The translations under genes were made by a program, and so were the position numbers. The notes under the pieces are model-generated. The model had not been told where the DNA came from. It was given only the letters and a program-made list of their open reading frames with translations, and made no database searches. Below, one piece after another: positions 18,357 to 26,649 of a stretch of 64,000 nucleotides of DNA (the stretch's first letter is position 1; each line of letters starts with the position of its first letter). Source of the stretch: CAVVPY01 sp963750295 (lineage in GTDB: Bacteria > Actinomycetota > Actinomycetes > Mycobacteriales > Jatrophihabitantaceae); the NCBI GenBank assembly GCA_963750295.1, contig CAVVPY010000001.1, positions 2,418,001 to 2,482,000 of the forward strand, read 5' to 3'.

Positions 18357-19880
18357 TCAGGCCTTGTCCTGCATGCTCGATCGCGCCGGGTTGCCCTGGT
18401 CGGCAGCCTTCGGATCCTTCTTGCCCTGCTTGGCGCGCACACCCGCCTCGATGCGATCGCCGAGGTCCTTGTCAACGTTGCGCCAGTACGCGAAGGCGCG
18501 GTCAAGGACGGGCTCGCTGACCCCGTTGAGCAGGTGGCCGACGATGTTGTCGACGAGCCGCCCGCGGGCGTCGTCGTCGAGCACTTCGCGGACCAACGTG
18601 CCCGGCTGGCCCCAGTCGTCGTCCTCGGCGTGCAGCGTGTACGCGCTGCGCACCATCTCACCGTCGGCGTACCAGAGTCCGCCGTCGTCGGTCAGCGCCG
18701 GATCGGCTTGCGGGCCGCCGTAGGAGTTCGGCGCGTAGACGGGGTCGGTGGCGTGCTGCATCCGCATCGCGCCGTCCTTGGAATAGCTGTGCACCGGCAC
18801 CCGCGGCGTGTTCACCGGGATCTGGCGGTAGTTCGTGCCGAGTCGGGCGCGGTGTGCGTCGGAATAGCTGAACCCGCGAGCGAGCAGCATCTTGTCCGGC
18901 GACAGGCCGGTGCCGCGAACGATGTTGTTCGGCTCGAACGCGGCCTGCTCGATCTCGGCGTGGTAGTCGGTGACGTTGCGGTTGAGCGTCAGCCGGCCGA
19001 CCTCGTGCAGCGGGTAATCGCCGTGTGGCCACACCTTGGTCAGGTCGAACGGGTTGAACCGGTAGGTCTTCGCGTCCTCGAACGGCATGATCTGCATCTT
19101 CAGCGTCCAACTGGGGTACTCCCCCGCTTCGATGTGCTCGTAGAGGTCACGCTGGTGGTAGTCGGTGTCGACCGCGGCCATCTGGTCGGCCTCGTCCTGG
19201 GTGAAGCACTCGATGCCCTGGTCGGTCGTGAAGTGGTACTTCACCCAGAACCGCTCGCCGTCGGCGTTGATCCACATGTACGTATGGCTGGAGTAGCCGT
19301 TCATGTGCCGCCAGGTCCTCGGGATCCCGCGGTCGCCCATCAACCAGGTGACCTGGTGTGCTGATTCCGGCGACAGGGTCCAGAAGTCCCACTGCATGTC
19401 GTGATCGCGCAGGTTGTTCGCGACCCGGCGCTTCTGCGAGCGGATGAAGTGCTGGAACTTCATCGGGTCGCGGATGAAGAACACCGGCGTGTTGTTGCCG
19501 ACGATGTCGAGGTTGCCCTCGCTGGTGTAGAACTTCAGCGCGAAGCCGCGCGGGTCGCGCCAGGTGTCGGGGCTGCCCCGCTCGCCGGCGACCGTCGAGA
19601 AGCGGGCGATCACGTCAGTCTCGGCGCCGGGCTGGAAGACGTCGGCCCGCGTGTAGGCGCTGACGTCCTGCGTCACGACGAAGGTGCCGTACGCGCCGCC
19701 TCCCTTGGCGTGCGGCTGGCGCTCCGGGATGCGCTCGCGATTGAACTGCGCCATCTGTTCGATCAGGTAGTGGTCCTGGAGCAGTAGTGGGCCATCAGGC
19801 CCGATCGACAGTGAGTGCTCGTCGCTGGCAACAGGAACTCCGGCATCGGTGGTCGTGGGTCGAGATTGCTCGGTGGTCAC
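18357..19880 (-). CDS. haem catalase
   Basis: A 507-residue monofunctional catalase (small-subunit clade by length) that splits hydrogen peroxide to water and oxygen. The catalytic His lies in RQPHAKGGGAYGTF near residue 56, and the active-site region continues with FSTVAGERGSPDTWRDPRGFALKF. The NNTPVFFIRDPMKF segment and the proximal haem ligand Tyr in RGFSYSDAHRARLG near 338 are intact. The start is the GTG at 19880, preceded by a GGGAG box six bases upstream. It is not next to a Fur or OxyR gene. A palindromic repeat and a tRNA lie upstream. Confidence 0.95.
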   Translation of the reverse strand: MTTEQSRPTTTDAGVPVASDEHSLSIGPDGPLLLQDHYLIEQMAQFNRERIPERQPHAKGGGAYGTFVVTQDVSAYTRADVFQPGAETDVIARFSTVAGERGSPDTWRDPRGFALKFYTSEGNLDIVGNNTPVFFIRDPMKFQHFIRSQKRRVANNLRDHDMQWDFWTLSPESAHQVTWLMGDRGIPRTWRHMNGYSSHTYMWINADGERFWVKYHFTTDQGIECFTQDEADQMAAVDTDYHQRDLYEHIEAGEYPSWTLKMQIMPFEDAKTYRFNPFDLTKVWPHGDYPLHEVGRLTLNRNVTDYHAEIEQAAFEPNNIVRGTGLSPDKMLLARGFSYSDAHRARLGTNYRQIPVNTPRVPVHSYSKDGAMRMQHATDPVYAPNSYGGPQADPALTDDGGLWYADGEMVRSAYTLHAEDDDWGQPGTLVREVLDDDARGRLVDNIVGHLLNGVSEPVLDRAFAYWRNVDKDLGDRIEAGVRAKQGKKDPKAADQGNPARSSMQDKA

Positions 19881-19956
19881 GCGAATCTCCCTCGGCTGGG
19901 GCTGCTCACGCGCGGGCGACCGCAACGTGCCTTACCTGGACGGACTACCCAATAAC

Positions 19957-20022
19957 GCCCGCTTCCCCCCTCGTCCGACCAGATTTGGGCCCTGAATCTG
20001 GTCAGACGAGGGGGAAGCGGGC
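19957..20022. repeat. palindromic repeat, copy 1
   Basis: A 28-29 bp inverted repeat with a nine-base centre TGGGCCCTG. The arms are GCCCGCTTCCCCCCTCGTCC... and its complement, with one mismatch and one single-base indel. A closely related copy lies at 30270-30335. Here it follows the 3' end of the minus-strand tRNA by 8 bp and precedes the catalase. It could end tRNA transcription, although no T-run follows the stem. Confidence 0.85.
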
Positions 20023-20030
20023 GGGTGGGG

Positions 20031-20103
20031 TACCCCCGGTCGGACTCGAACCGACACTGGAACCCTTTTAAGGGGTCTGCCTCTGCCATTGGGCTACGGG
20101 GGC
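20031..20103 (-). tRNA. tRNA with anticodon UAA, short variable loop (Leu-type decoding)
   Basis: The reverse strand folds as a 73-nt cloverleaf: acceptor GCCCCCG/CGGGGGU with discriminator A, D-arm GCC/GGC, anticodon stem GACCC/GGGUU with loop CUUAAAA, five-base variable loop CCAGU, and T-arm GUCGG-UUCGAGU-CCGAC. U33 places the anticodon at UAA, which reads the leucine codon UUA. Leucine tRNAs are normally class II with a long variable arm, so this is atypical. CCA is not encoded. I am confident that it is tRNA-like, less so of its amino acid. Confidence 0.75.
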
Positions 20104-20424
20104 GCGGGTGTGCGGGTTCATTCTGCCCGGCCGGATCGCCCGACGCGGGCACTGCGCGCGATGACAGGCGGGATCAGATGCCCGGTGTCACGTTCGTCGG
20201 CTCGCTCATTGAGCGGCGCCGCGACGCCGCTCAGTCCTGTCGACGGTCGACGCGTGCCGGGTAAACCGCAGCGTTTCGTACCGGACGTCCATCGCGTCAA
20301 GCGGACAGGGCGATGATCCGAAGCCGCTGACCCAACGATGGTGACCAGGGCGCACTGGTCGGCGCCCGCGCTCAGTTCTGATCTGCGTCGGCGATCGGCA
20401 CGGCGCCGGCCGTTGCGGGCCGCG
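20104..20424. other. intergenic region with one hairpin
   Basis: No open frame here shows a domain or ribosome binding site. The only structure seen is the 9 bp hairpin at 20210-20233. Confidence 0.5.
20210..20233. terminator. possible hairpin terminator
   Basis: A perfect 9 bp stem TGAGCGGCG/CGCCGCTCA with a six-base loop CCGCGA. It lies downstream of the minus-strand binding-protein gene (stop at 20425), about 190 bp away, and upstream of the tRNA. No T-tract is present, so it is only a candidate. Confidence 0.35.
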
Positions 20425-21585
20425 CTACGAGACGAGCCAGAGCTGCTGGAACAGATCCGGGTAGTTGGCGATGCCGAGATAGAAGCTCTTGTCGCTGCTG
20501 AGTACCGCGGTTTCGATGTTGTCGCTGGTCAGGACCTGCGTGGGAAGAGCCGCATCCTGCTCGGCAGGACCCAAGTCGTCGCCGTTGAAGTATCGGGCGA
20601 ACATGTCGACTACGCGCCAACCGAGGATCGGGGTCGCGAAGCCGGCCCACATCGCTTCGGTCTTGTTCACGAGCCCCGTGAGATTGGCGGCGGCGGGCGT
20701 TTCGCCCATGATCTTGACCTTGCCACCGAACCCCGCCGATTTGAGCGCGGATGTGACGCCGATGGTCATGTCGCCGAACGCGAATGCGGCGTAGCCGATG
20801 CTCGGATCGCGTTGCAGTGTGCTGACGACGCTCGACGGGATCTTCGTCCCGATATCGCTGGCCTGCTCGTTCACGCTGGTGACCTTGCAGTCCGGACACC
20901 ACTCCGCGACCGCATCGCGGAACCCAGCTTCGTACGCGGTGAGAATGGGGAACGACGTGATGTTGAAGATCGCGGCGTGGCCCTTGCCATCGCTGTCGGC
21001 GACGAAGTAGGCGGCCGTCATCTTCCCCCAGATCTTGACCTGAGGACTGTTGTCGAGTGCGGTCGAGATGAGACCGCCACCGGGCGAGTCCGTCGTGGAA
21101 TCGCTTATGACAGCGATCCCGGCCGACTTCGCGGCGGCGAGCTGAGCGGTGTAGGTCGCCTTGGGCTGGCCGCTGGTATGTATGCCGTCGGGCTTTCGAG
21201 CGATCGCCGCAGCGAAGGCCTTCGCAGGATCTTCGGCGCCGTTGCCGACGTTGATCCGCTCGTACCGCCAGCCGAGCACCTTCGCGGCAGCCGCGATGGC
21301 GTCATCCTTCTGCGTGGACACCGGCTGAGCAGTCTCCAGCGAGATTATGTACTTTCCGGTAGCGGGCTTCTTGGACAGCTTCGCGTCCAATCCGAGATTG
21401 GTGGGATTCTTCGAATTCTCGGCCAAATAGGCCTTGGCCGCGGCAACACCGCCCACCACGTCGGCACTACTGGTGGTGCCCGTGGCCGGACCGCTCTTCT
21501 TGGTGCCGCCGGCACTCGAGCAGGCCGCTAGGACGACCGTTCCGGTAACGAGAAGTGCCAGTCCAACTCCGCGGACGAGTGTCAT
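20425..21585 (-). CDS. sugar ABC transporter substrate-binding lipoprotein
   Basis: A 386-residue periplasmic-binding-protein type 1 (Peripla_BP_4-like) lipoprotein. The N-terminus is a lipoprotein signal with lipobox VLAACSS (modified Cys at residue 22), so it should be anchored on the outer face of the membrane. The two-lobe pattern is visible: ATGKYIISLETAQPVSTQKD opens lobe 1, then KPDGIHTSGQPKATYTAQLAAAKSAGIAVISDST. Relatives bind pentoses or hexoses for import. No permease or ATPase gene is next to it, so it is an orphan or uses a distant transporter. The direct repeat at 21605-21629 may control it. Confidence 0.85.
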   Translation of the reverse strand: MTLVRGVGLALLVTGTVVLAACSSAGGTKKSGPATGTTSSADVVGGVAAAKAYLAENSKNPTNLGLDAKLSKKPATGKYIISLETAQPVSTQKDDAIAAAAKVLGWRYERINVGNGAEDPAKAFAAAIARKPDGIHTSGQPKATYTAQLAAAKSAGIAVISDSTTDSPGGGLISTALDNSPQVKIWGKMTAAYFVADSDGKGHAAIFNITSFPILTAYEAGFRDAVAEWCPDCKVTSVNEQASDIGTKIPSSVVSTLQRDPSIGYAAFAFGDMTIGVTSALKSAGFGGKVKIMGETPAAANLTGLVNKTEAMWAGFATPILGWRVVDMFARYFNGDDLGPAEQDAALPTQVLTSDNIETAVLSSDKSFYLGIANYPDLFQQLWLVS

Positions 21586-21604
21586 ACGTCGTCGCCTCTC
21601 TCGG

Positions 21605-21629
21605 CTTGATCGACTTACTTGATCGACTT
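21605..21629. promoter_or_regulatory. 12 bp direct repeat upstream of the binding protein
   Basis: CTTGATCGACTT occurs twice with one base between (21605-21616 and 21618-21629), 20 bp upstream of the ATG of the binding-protein gene and on the approach to its GAGAGG ribosome binding site. A 13-base period places the copies slightly more than one helical turn apart. It could be an operator. No regulator gene is adjacent. Confidence 0.45.
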
Positions 21630-21790
21630 GAATGACCCGACCCGTCGAGTGTCAGCAGGTTCGAGCATGCGAAGCGGGTGTTCACATCGAAGGCTGAGCC
21701 TGGCAGTATGCGGTGGGACAGTCAAGTAACTGTGACCGGGCCGTCGCCTCCGCGTAGCCGGTCCCTCGCGCGAGACACAAGGAGCCCACC

Positions 21791-22579
21791 GTGTCCAAAG
21801 CTGGCCTGTATGCCGCCCGCGTCCTGGCGGAGCGCTATGCGGAGGTCGTCGAGAGCCTCACCGCACCGGAGTGGGATCAACCAAGCCGCTGTTCCGGCTG
21901 GACCGTACGCGATCTCATTGCCCATACGGGAAGCAACTTCCGCCTCGTCGTGGAACCGCCGACCGAACCCGGCGATCCCAACCTCACTGCCGAAGAACTC
22001 CAGGAGTCTCTGGTGCGCGAGCGAGACTCTTGGTCAGCGCAACAAGTTTCTGATGAGTTCCTCCGCTTTCACGGGCTTGCGGTCGACGTCTTCGCCGCCA
22101 TCCAGGAAGAACCCCTCGCGTCAGCGCCCATGACGTTGAGCGAGCTGGGAACGTACCCGACCCACCTGTTGGCCGATGCCTTCGCATTCGACTTGTGGTG
22201 CCATCTTTATGTCGATCTGCTGGCGCCGGAGGGACCGGTTACTCGACCGGTGAAGGACGCGGAGGATGACATCCTTCGGCCGGGAATCGGTTGGATGCTC
22301 GCCGGCATCCCGCAGATGTGCCGGCCGGTCGGCGCGGTGCTCGACAAGCCGCTGGGACTGCAGCTGACTGGTCCAGGTGGCGGGGCGTGGACGCTCCAAG
22401 CTGGACAGCCGTTCCCGGTCGTCGCCGAAGGACTCATCGGCCCAACGGCTGTCGTCACGTCCTCGGCCACCGACTTCGTGCTGTGGGGAACCAAGCGCAG
22501 CGAGTGGCGATCGATGGCAAGTGTGGCCGGTGACGAGGCCTACGCCGCCGCCGTGCTGGACGCGATGAACATCGTCTGA
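21791..22579 (+). CDS. mycothiol-dependent maleylpyruvate isomerase-fold protein
   Basis: A 262-residue DinB-like four-helix-bundle protein of the TIGR03086/maleylpyruvate-isomerase type common in mycothiol-producing actinobacteria. The hallmark SGWTVRDLIAHTGSN lies near residues 38-52 and gives one metal-binding His. A later His comes from TYPTHLLADAFAFDLWCHLYVD (near 118-139). The C-terminal domain resembles the SCP2-like half of such proteins. Members are metal-dependent thiol transferases or isomerases that use mycothiol, but the substrate cannot be told. The GTG start at 21791 follows AAGGAG. Confidence 0.82.
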   Translation: MSKAGLYAARVLAERYAEVVESLTAPEWDQPSRCSGWTVRDLIAHTGSNFRLVVEPPTEPGDPNLTAEELQESLVRERDSWSAQQVSDEFLRFHGLAVDVFAAIQEEPLASAPMTLSELGTYPTHLLADAFAFDLWCHLYVDLLAPEGPVTRPVKDAEDDILRPGIGWMLAGIPQMCRPVGAVLDKPLGLQLTGPGGGAWTLQAGQPFPVVAEGLIGPTAVVTSSATDFVLWGTKRSEWRSMASVAGDEAYAAAVLDAMNIV

Positions 22580-22803
22580 CGCGGCATCCGGTCGTTCCGA
22601 ACCGACCTGCGACCACTTGGGGCCAGCCGCTGCCCGTGGACAACGGGACGGTGGTGCGCGTCCGCAGTGTTCCGGCAGGATCGACGGCTGACGTCACAGT
22701 GTGATTTTCCGCATCACTCGGCGGCCACCGACGCCAAGATCGCATTGACCCCACTGCAGACCTGGGCGCTCGTGGTCCGCGGCCCGCGGGAGAGACTGGC
22801 GGC

Positions 22804-23181
22804 ATGAGCACTTGGTCGGCACCGGTCCGCTACGGCGAGGTGGACGCGCAGGGCATCGTGTTCAACTCGCACTATCTGCTCTACTGCGACGAGGCGGTGA
22901 CCGCGTTCTTCGCCGCCCGCGGCATGGCCACGGCGTCCGACGACATCCGCCTGGTGAACTCGAACCTGACGTGGTCGGCTTCGGCCCGCTGGGGTGACGT
23001 CGTGGACGTGGACGCCGAGTGCACGCGGGTCGGGCGCACCAGCTTCGCGATGACGTTCGGCGTGCGGGTGGGCGACACGTCCGTGTGCCGGGTCGAGACG
23101 ACCTACGTCCACACCGACCGGGACGGGACTCCGACGCCGATCCCCGCCGAGGTGCGGAGCGCCCTAGGACACATCGGGTAG
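22804..23181 (+). CDS. acyl-CoA thioesterase, 4HBT/YbgC type
   Basis: A 125-residue hot-dog-fold thioesterase. The catalytic pattern RYGEVDAQGIVFNSHYLLYCDEA (residues 9-31) matches the 4-hydroxybenzoyl-CoA thioesterase/YbgC group, with the active-site Asp in EVDAQG. It hydrolyses acyl- or aryl-CoA in the cytoplasm and the substrate is not known. The 3' end overlaps the 3' end of the convergent NDH-2 gene by 18 bp. Confidence 0.9.
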   Translation: MSTWSAPVRYGEVDAQGIVFNSHYLLYCDEAVTAFFAARGMATASDDIRLVNSNLTWSASARWGDVVDVDAECTRVGRTSFAMTFGVRVGDTSVCRVETTYVHTDRDGTPTPIPAEVRSALGHIG

Positions 23182-24501
23182 CTCGCGCTCGCCGCTGGCC
23201 TGCTCGAACTCGTAGCGCGGCGACTGCAACTGGCCCAGCGCGACGACCTCGCGGCGGAACAGCAGTGCTGCCGTCCAGTCCGTGAGCACCCGCACCTTGC
23301 GATTGAGCGTCGGCATGCGTGAGACGTGATAGGTCCGATGCATGAACCAGGCGATCGGCCCACGCAACTTGATGCCGTAGATCTCCGCAACCCCGCGGTA
23401 CAGCCCGAGCGAGGCCACCGACCCGGCGTAGGCGTGCCGGTAGTCGCGCAGCACGCCCCCGCGCACCGCCGAGGCGACGTTGCCGGCGAGCGTCTTCGCC
23501 TGCCGCACGGCGTGCTGCGCGCTCGGGCTGCACATGGCGTTCGGGTCATCCTTGGACAGATCCGGGACGGCAGCGCAGTCACCCGCCGCGAAGACCCCGC
23601 TCACGCCCTTCACCGCAAGATTCGCCGCGCAGGGCAGCCGGCCCTTCTCATCGCGAGGCAGATCGGTGTTCTCGAGCATCGGGTTGGCCTTCACCCCGGC
23701 AGTCCACACCAGGGTGTCCGACTCGAACGCCTCGCCGTCGGAGAGCACGACCCGACCGCCGATGGCCGACTCCAGGCGAGTGTTCAGCCGGACGTCGATG
23801 CGGCGCTCGGCGAGCCGGTCGACCGTGTAGGCCGACAACCGCACCGAGACCTCGGGCATGATCCGGCTGGCCGCCTCGACCAGCACCCACCGCATGTCCT
23901 TCGCGTCCACGTCAGGCACGTAGCGCAGGGCGTAGCGGGCCATGTCCTCGAGCTCGGCCATCGCCTCGACGCCCGCGTACCCGCCCCCGACGAACACGAA
24001 CGTCAGCGCCCGGCGACGCCGTTCGGGATCGCTGGTCGACGCGGCCAGGTCGATCCGCGAGAGCACGTGGTTACGCAGGTAGATGGCCTCACCGATCGTC
24101 TTGAAGCCGATGCCGTGTTCGGCCAGACCGGGCACCGGCAGGATCCGGCTCACCGAGCCCGGGCACACGACCAGCAGGTCGTACCCGAGCTGGTAGGGCT
24201 GGCCGTCACCGGGCTGCACCGTGACCTGCTTGTGCGCGTGCGACATCGCCGTCACCGCCCCGGTGAGCACGCGGCACTTCTTCAGCACCTTGCGCAACGG
24301 GACGACGACGTGGCGCGGCTCGACGCTGCCGGCCGCTGCCTCCGGCAGGAACGGTTGGTAGGTCATGTTCGACTGCGGGTCGATCACCGTGATCTCGGCT
24401 GCGCCGCGCGACAGCTTCCGCTGCAGCCGCAACGCCGTGTACATACCGACGTAGCCGCCGCCCACGATGACGATCCGGGTGGGGTGATTGACAGCGGTCA
24501 T
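23164..24501 (-). CDS. ndh: type II NADH dehydrogenase
   Basis: A 445-residue single-subunit NADH:quinone oxidoreductase that passes electrons from NADH to menaquinone without pumping protons. The FAD-binding motif IVIVGGGYVGMY is near residue 14, and the NADH-binding motif FVFVGGGYAGVE is near 172. The second FAD motif GVFAAGDCAAVPD is near 310, and AQHAVRQAKTLAGN follows, as in Ndh proteins. The C-terminus (AWFMHRTYHVSRMP) supplies the amphipathic membrane anchor. I chose the ATG at 24501 because upstream codons are unlike the family. Confidence 0.93.
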   Translation of the reverse strand: MTAVNHPTRIVIVGGGYVGMYTALRLQRKLSRGAAEITVIDPQSNMTYQPFLPEAAAGSVEPRHVVVPLRKVLKKCRVLTGAVTAMSHAHKQVTVQPGDGQPYQLGYDLLVVCPGSVSRILPVPGLAEHGIGFKTIGEAIYLRNHVLSRIDLAASTSDPERRRRALTFVFVGGGYAGVEAMAELEDMARYALRYVPDVDAKDMRWVLVEAASRIMPEVSVRLSAYTVDRLAERRIDVRLNTRLESAIGGRVVLSDGEAFESDTLVWTAGVKANPMLENTDLPRDEKGRLPCAANLAVKGVSGVFAAGDCAAVPDLSKDDPNAMCSPSAQHAVRQAKTLAGNVASAVRGGVLRDYRHAYAGSVASLGLYRGVAEIYGIKLRGPIAWFMHRTYHVSRMPTLNRKVRVLTDWTAALLFRREVVALGQLQSPRYEFEQASGERELPDVS

Positions 24502-24563
24502 GCCCACAACGCTAGTGCCGGCGCGGGCCACCATGCGGCCGGATTCCCCGGACGGGACGGGCG

Positions 24564-25346
24564 TCACGATGCGGTTAGGGCGCGGCCGAACACCTCGTCC
24601 AGCATTGTCGCGGTCAGCCGGCCGGTGAACGTGTTCTGCTGGCTCACGTGATAGCAGCCGAGGACGCGACGCCCGTCGACATCGGCTTCGACACCGTGCC
24701 CGAACGCCGGAATGCGCTGCGGCAAGGGCACATCCAGCGCGCGCAGGGCTGGCCACAGCGCTGACCAGCCGAACCCGCCGAGCACCACGACCGAGCGCAG
24801 GTGCGGCCAGAGCAACTCGAGTTCGCGCACCAGCCACGGCCGGCAGGTGTCGCGCTCCGCGGTCGTCGGCTTGTTCGCCGGCGGGGCGCACCGCACGGCC
24901 GCGGCGATGTACGCGCCGTCGAGCCGCATCCCGTCCCCGGCCGACACCGAGGTGGGCTGGTTGGCTAGACCGGCGCGATGCAGCGCGGCGTAGAGCCAGT
25001 CCCCGCTGCGGTCGCCGGTGAACGTCCGTCCGGTGCGGTTACCCCCGTGCGCGGCCGGTGCCAGGCCGAGGACGAGCACCCGGGCAGCTGGGTCACCGAA
25101 GCCGGCGATCGGACGGCCCCAGTACGGCTCGGCGGCGAACGCGGCGCGCTTGTCGAGCGCGACCTGCTCGCGCCACGCGACCAGCCGGGGGCAGGCGCGG
25201 CACACGGTGATCCGCGCGGACAGTTCGGTCAGCTCGCTCACCCCGGCGAGTGCCGCGACGTCGCCCGCCGACCCGGCGACCGACGTCCGCGCGGTTGCCA
25301 CGTCGCCTGGCCAACCCGTCCCGGGCACCACACTCATGCTGCTCAC
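24564..25346 (-). CDS. family 5 uracil-DNA glycosylase (UDGb)
   Basis: A 260-residue iron-sulphur uracil-DNA glycosylase that removes uracil, and possibly hypoxanthine, from DNA. Motif A is GLAPAAHGGNRTGR near residue 87, which lacks the usual catalytic Asp or Asn, a trait of family 5. Motif B is GCYHVSQQNTFTG near 229, with its His. Four Cys that should hold a 4Fe-4S cluster are visible: CRACPR near 49-52, VRCAPP, and RDTCRPW. The N-terminus may start at an internal ATG (25337). It is divergent from the DUF4235 gene by 17 bp. Confidence 0.9.
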   Translation of the reverse strand: MSSMSVVPGTGWPGDVATARTSVAGSAGDVAALAGVSELTELSARITVCRACPRLVAWREQVALDKRAAFAAEPYWGRPIAGFGDPAARVLVLGLAPAAHGGNRTGRTFTGDRSGDWLYAALHRAGLANQPTSVSAGDGMRLDGAYIAAAVRCAPPANKPTTAERDTCRPWLVRELELLWPHLRSVVVLGGFGWSALWPALRALDVPLPQRIPAFGHGVEADVDGRRVLGCYHVSQQNTFTGRLTATMLDEVFGRALTAS

Positions 25347-25363
25347 TGTGGCAGGCTGACCAC

Positions 25364-25705
25364 ATGGCGGGAGCGGCAGGCAAGATCACCATGAAGATCC
25401 TGACCATCGCGGTCAGCATCCCGGTCGGCATCGCGACGAAGAAGCTCACCGATCGCATCTTCGTCACCACCCGACCGAGTTCTGAACTGCGCAGGGTGGA
25501 CGACAGCGGCGTGGACTGGAAGGACGCGATCGCCTGGGCCGCGATCTCCGGCGTCGGCGTCGCCGCGGCGCAACTGATCGCGCGCAAGGGCGCCGAGGAG
25601 ACCTACAAGGTGCTCGTCGGCAAGCAGCCGCCGCCCAAGCCGCCGTCGAAGATGCAGAAGAAGGTGGCGAAGAAGGCCGAGAAGCAGGCCAAGGCGCTCA
25701 CCTGA
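25364..25705 (+). CDS. DUF4235 membrane-associated protein
   Basis: A 113-residue protein of the actinobacterial DUF4235 family. It has a hydrophobic helix near the N-terminus (ILTIAVSIPVGIATKKL), a second one centred on AIAWAAISGVGVAAAQLIA near residue 65, and a highly basic tail rich in KK, AKK and KAEKQAK. It probably sits in the membrane with a cytoplasmic Lys-rich tail. No function is established. The start at 25364 gives the full first helix; the open frame extends upstream into the divergent gene. Confidence 0.75.
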   Translation: MAGAAGKITMKILTIAVSIPVGIATKKLTDRIFVTTRPSSELRRVDDSGVDWKDAIAWAAISGVGVAAAQLIARKGAEETYKVLVGKQPPPKPPSKMQKKVAKKAEKQAKALT

Positions 25706-25719
25706 TCCGCAACCCGGCG

Positions 25720-26649
25720 CTACCCGCCGCGGGTGGACTGCTCGAGCAGTGACAGCGCGATTCCGTCGAGGATGTCGTGCTCACTGGCCACTACCTGCTC
25801 GGCACCGGCCGCCTCGACCAGCGTGCGCAGCACCAACGCTCCCCCGCCGATGACGTCCACCCGGCCGGGATGCATCACCGGCAGCGCGGCCCGCTCGTCG
25901 TGGGTCATGGCCAGTAACCGGCTCGTCACCTCCGCGACCTGCGCTGCGCTGAGCACCGTGCCGTGGATGCGGTCCGCGTCGTAGCGGGGCAGGTCGAGGA
26001 CGATCGCCGCGAGCGTGGTCACCGTCCCGGCCACGCCGACGAGCGTCGCGCCGGTGTCGAGCGGGACGTCGCGCGCAGCCTCAGCGAGCGCCGTGCGCAG
26101 ATCGCTCACCGTCGCGTCGATCTGCTCCGCCGTCGGCGGGTCGTCGTGCAGGTGCCGCTCGGTCATGCGCACGCACCCGACGTCCATCGAGTGCGACCGC
26201 AACCCGTCGGCGCCGCCGAGGACGAGTTCGGTCGAGCCACCGCCGATGTCGGCGACGAGCACCGGCCCGGTGACGTCAGGCAGGGTGCCCACGGCGCCGG
26301 CGTACGACAGCGCAGCCTCCTGCGCGCCGGTGATCACCTCGGGGTCGGCACCGAGCGTGGCACGCACCATCGCCACGAAATCGGCGCGGTTCGCAGCGTC
26401 CCTGGTCGCGCTGGTCGCGACCATCCGCACGTGGACGGCACCGTGCTCACGGATCGTCGCGGCGTAGTCGGCCAGCGCCACTCTGGTGCGCTCGATCGCC
26501 TGCGGCGCAAGCGATCCGGTGCGGTCGACGCCTTCGCCCAGGCGCACGACGCGCATCTCGCGGACGACGTCGCGAGGCGTCGACGGGCCCGGTTCGGCGA
26601 TGAGCAGCCGGATCGAGTTCGTCCCGCAGTCGATCGCCGCTACACGCAC
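25720..26649 (-). CDS. ppx: Ppx/GppA family exopolyphosphatase
   Basis: A 309-residue ASKHA-fold phosphatase that hydrolyses polyphosphate or pppGpp. The N-terminal phosphate-binding loop is AIDCGTNSIRLL (residues 4-15). The second, VLVADIGGGSTELVLG, is near 127. GVAGTVTTLAAI near 215 and VIGGGALVLRTL near 265 complete the core. The short form without a C-terminal HD domain is usual in actinobacteria, where relatives are mainly exopolyphosphatases. The GTG start overlaps the end of the DUF501 gene by 10 bp, so the two are translationally coupled. Confidence 0.92.
   Translation of the reverse strand: MRVAAIDCGTNSIRLLIAEPGPSTPRDVVREMRVVRLGEGVDRTGSLAPQAIERTRVALADYAATIREHGAVHVRMVATSATRDAANRADFVAMVRATLGADPEVITGAQEAALSYAGAVGTLPDVTGPVLVADIGGGSTELVLGGADGLRSHSMDVGCVRMTERHLHDDPPTAEQIDATVSDLRTALAEAARDVPLDTGATLVGVAGTVTTLAAIVLDLPRYDADRIHGTVLSAAQVAEVTSRLLAMTHDERAALPVMHPGRVDVIGGGALVLRTLVEAAGAEQVVASEHDILDGIALSLLEQSTRGG

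Noticed and set aside
20031..20103. Reading the tRNA as bldA-type tRNA-Leu
   Set aside because: The anticodon matches, but the long variable arm of bldA is absent and the acceptor and T-arm sequences differ.
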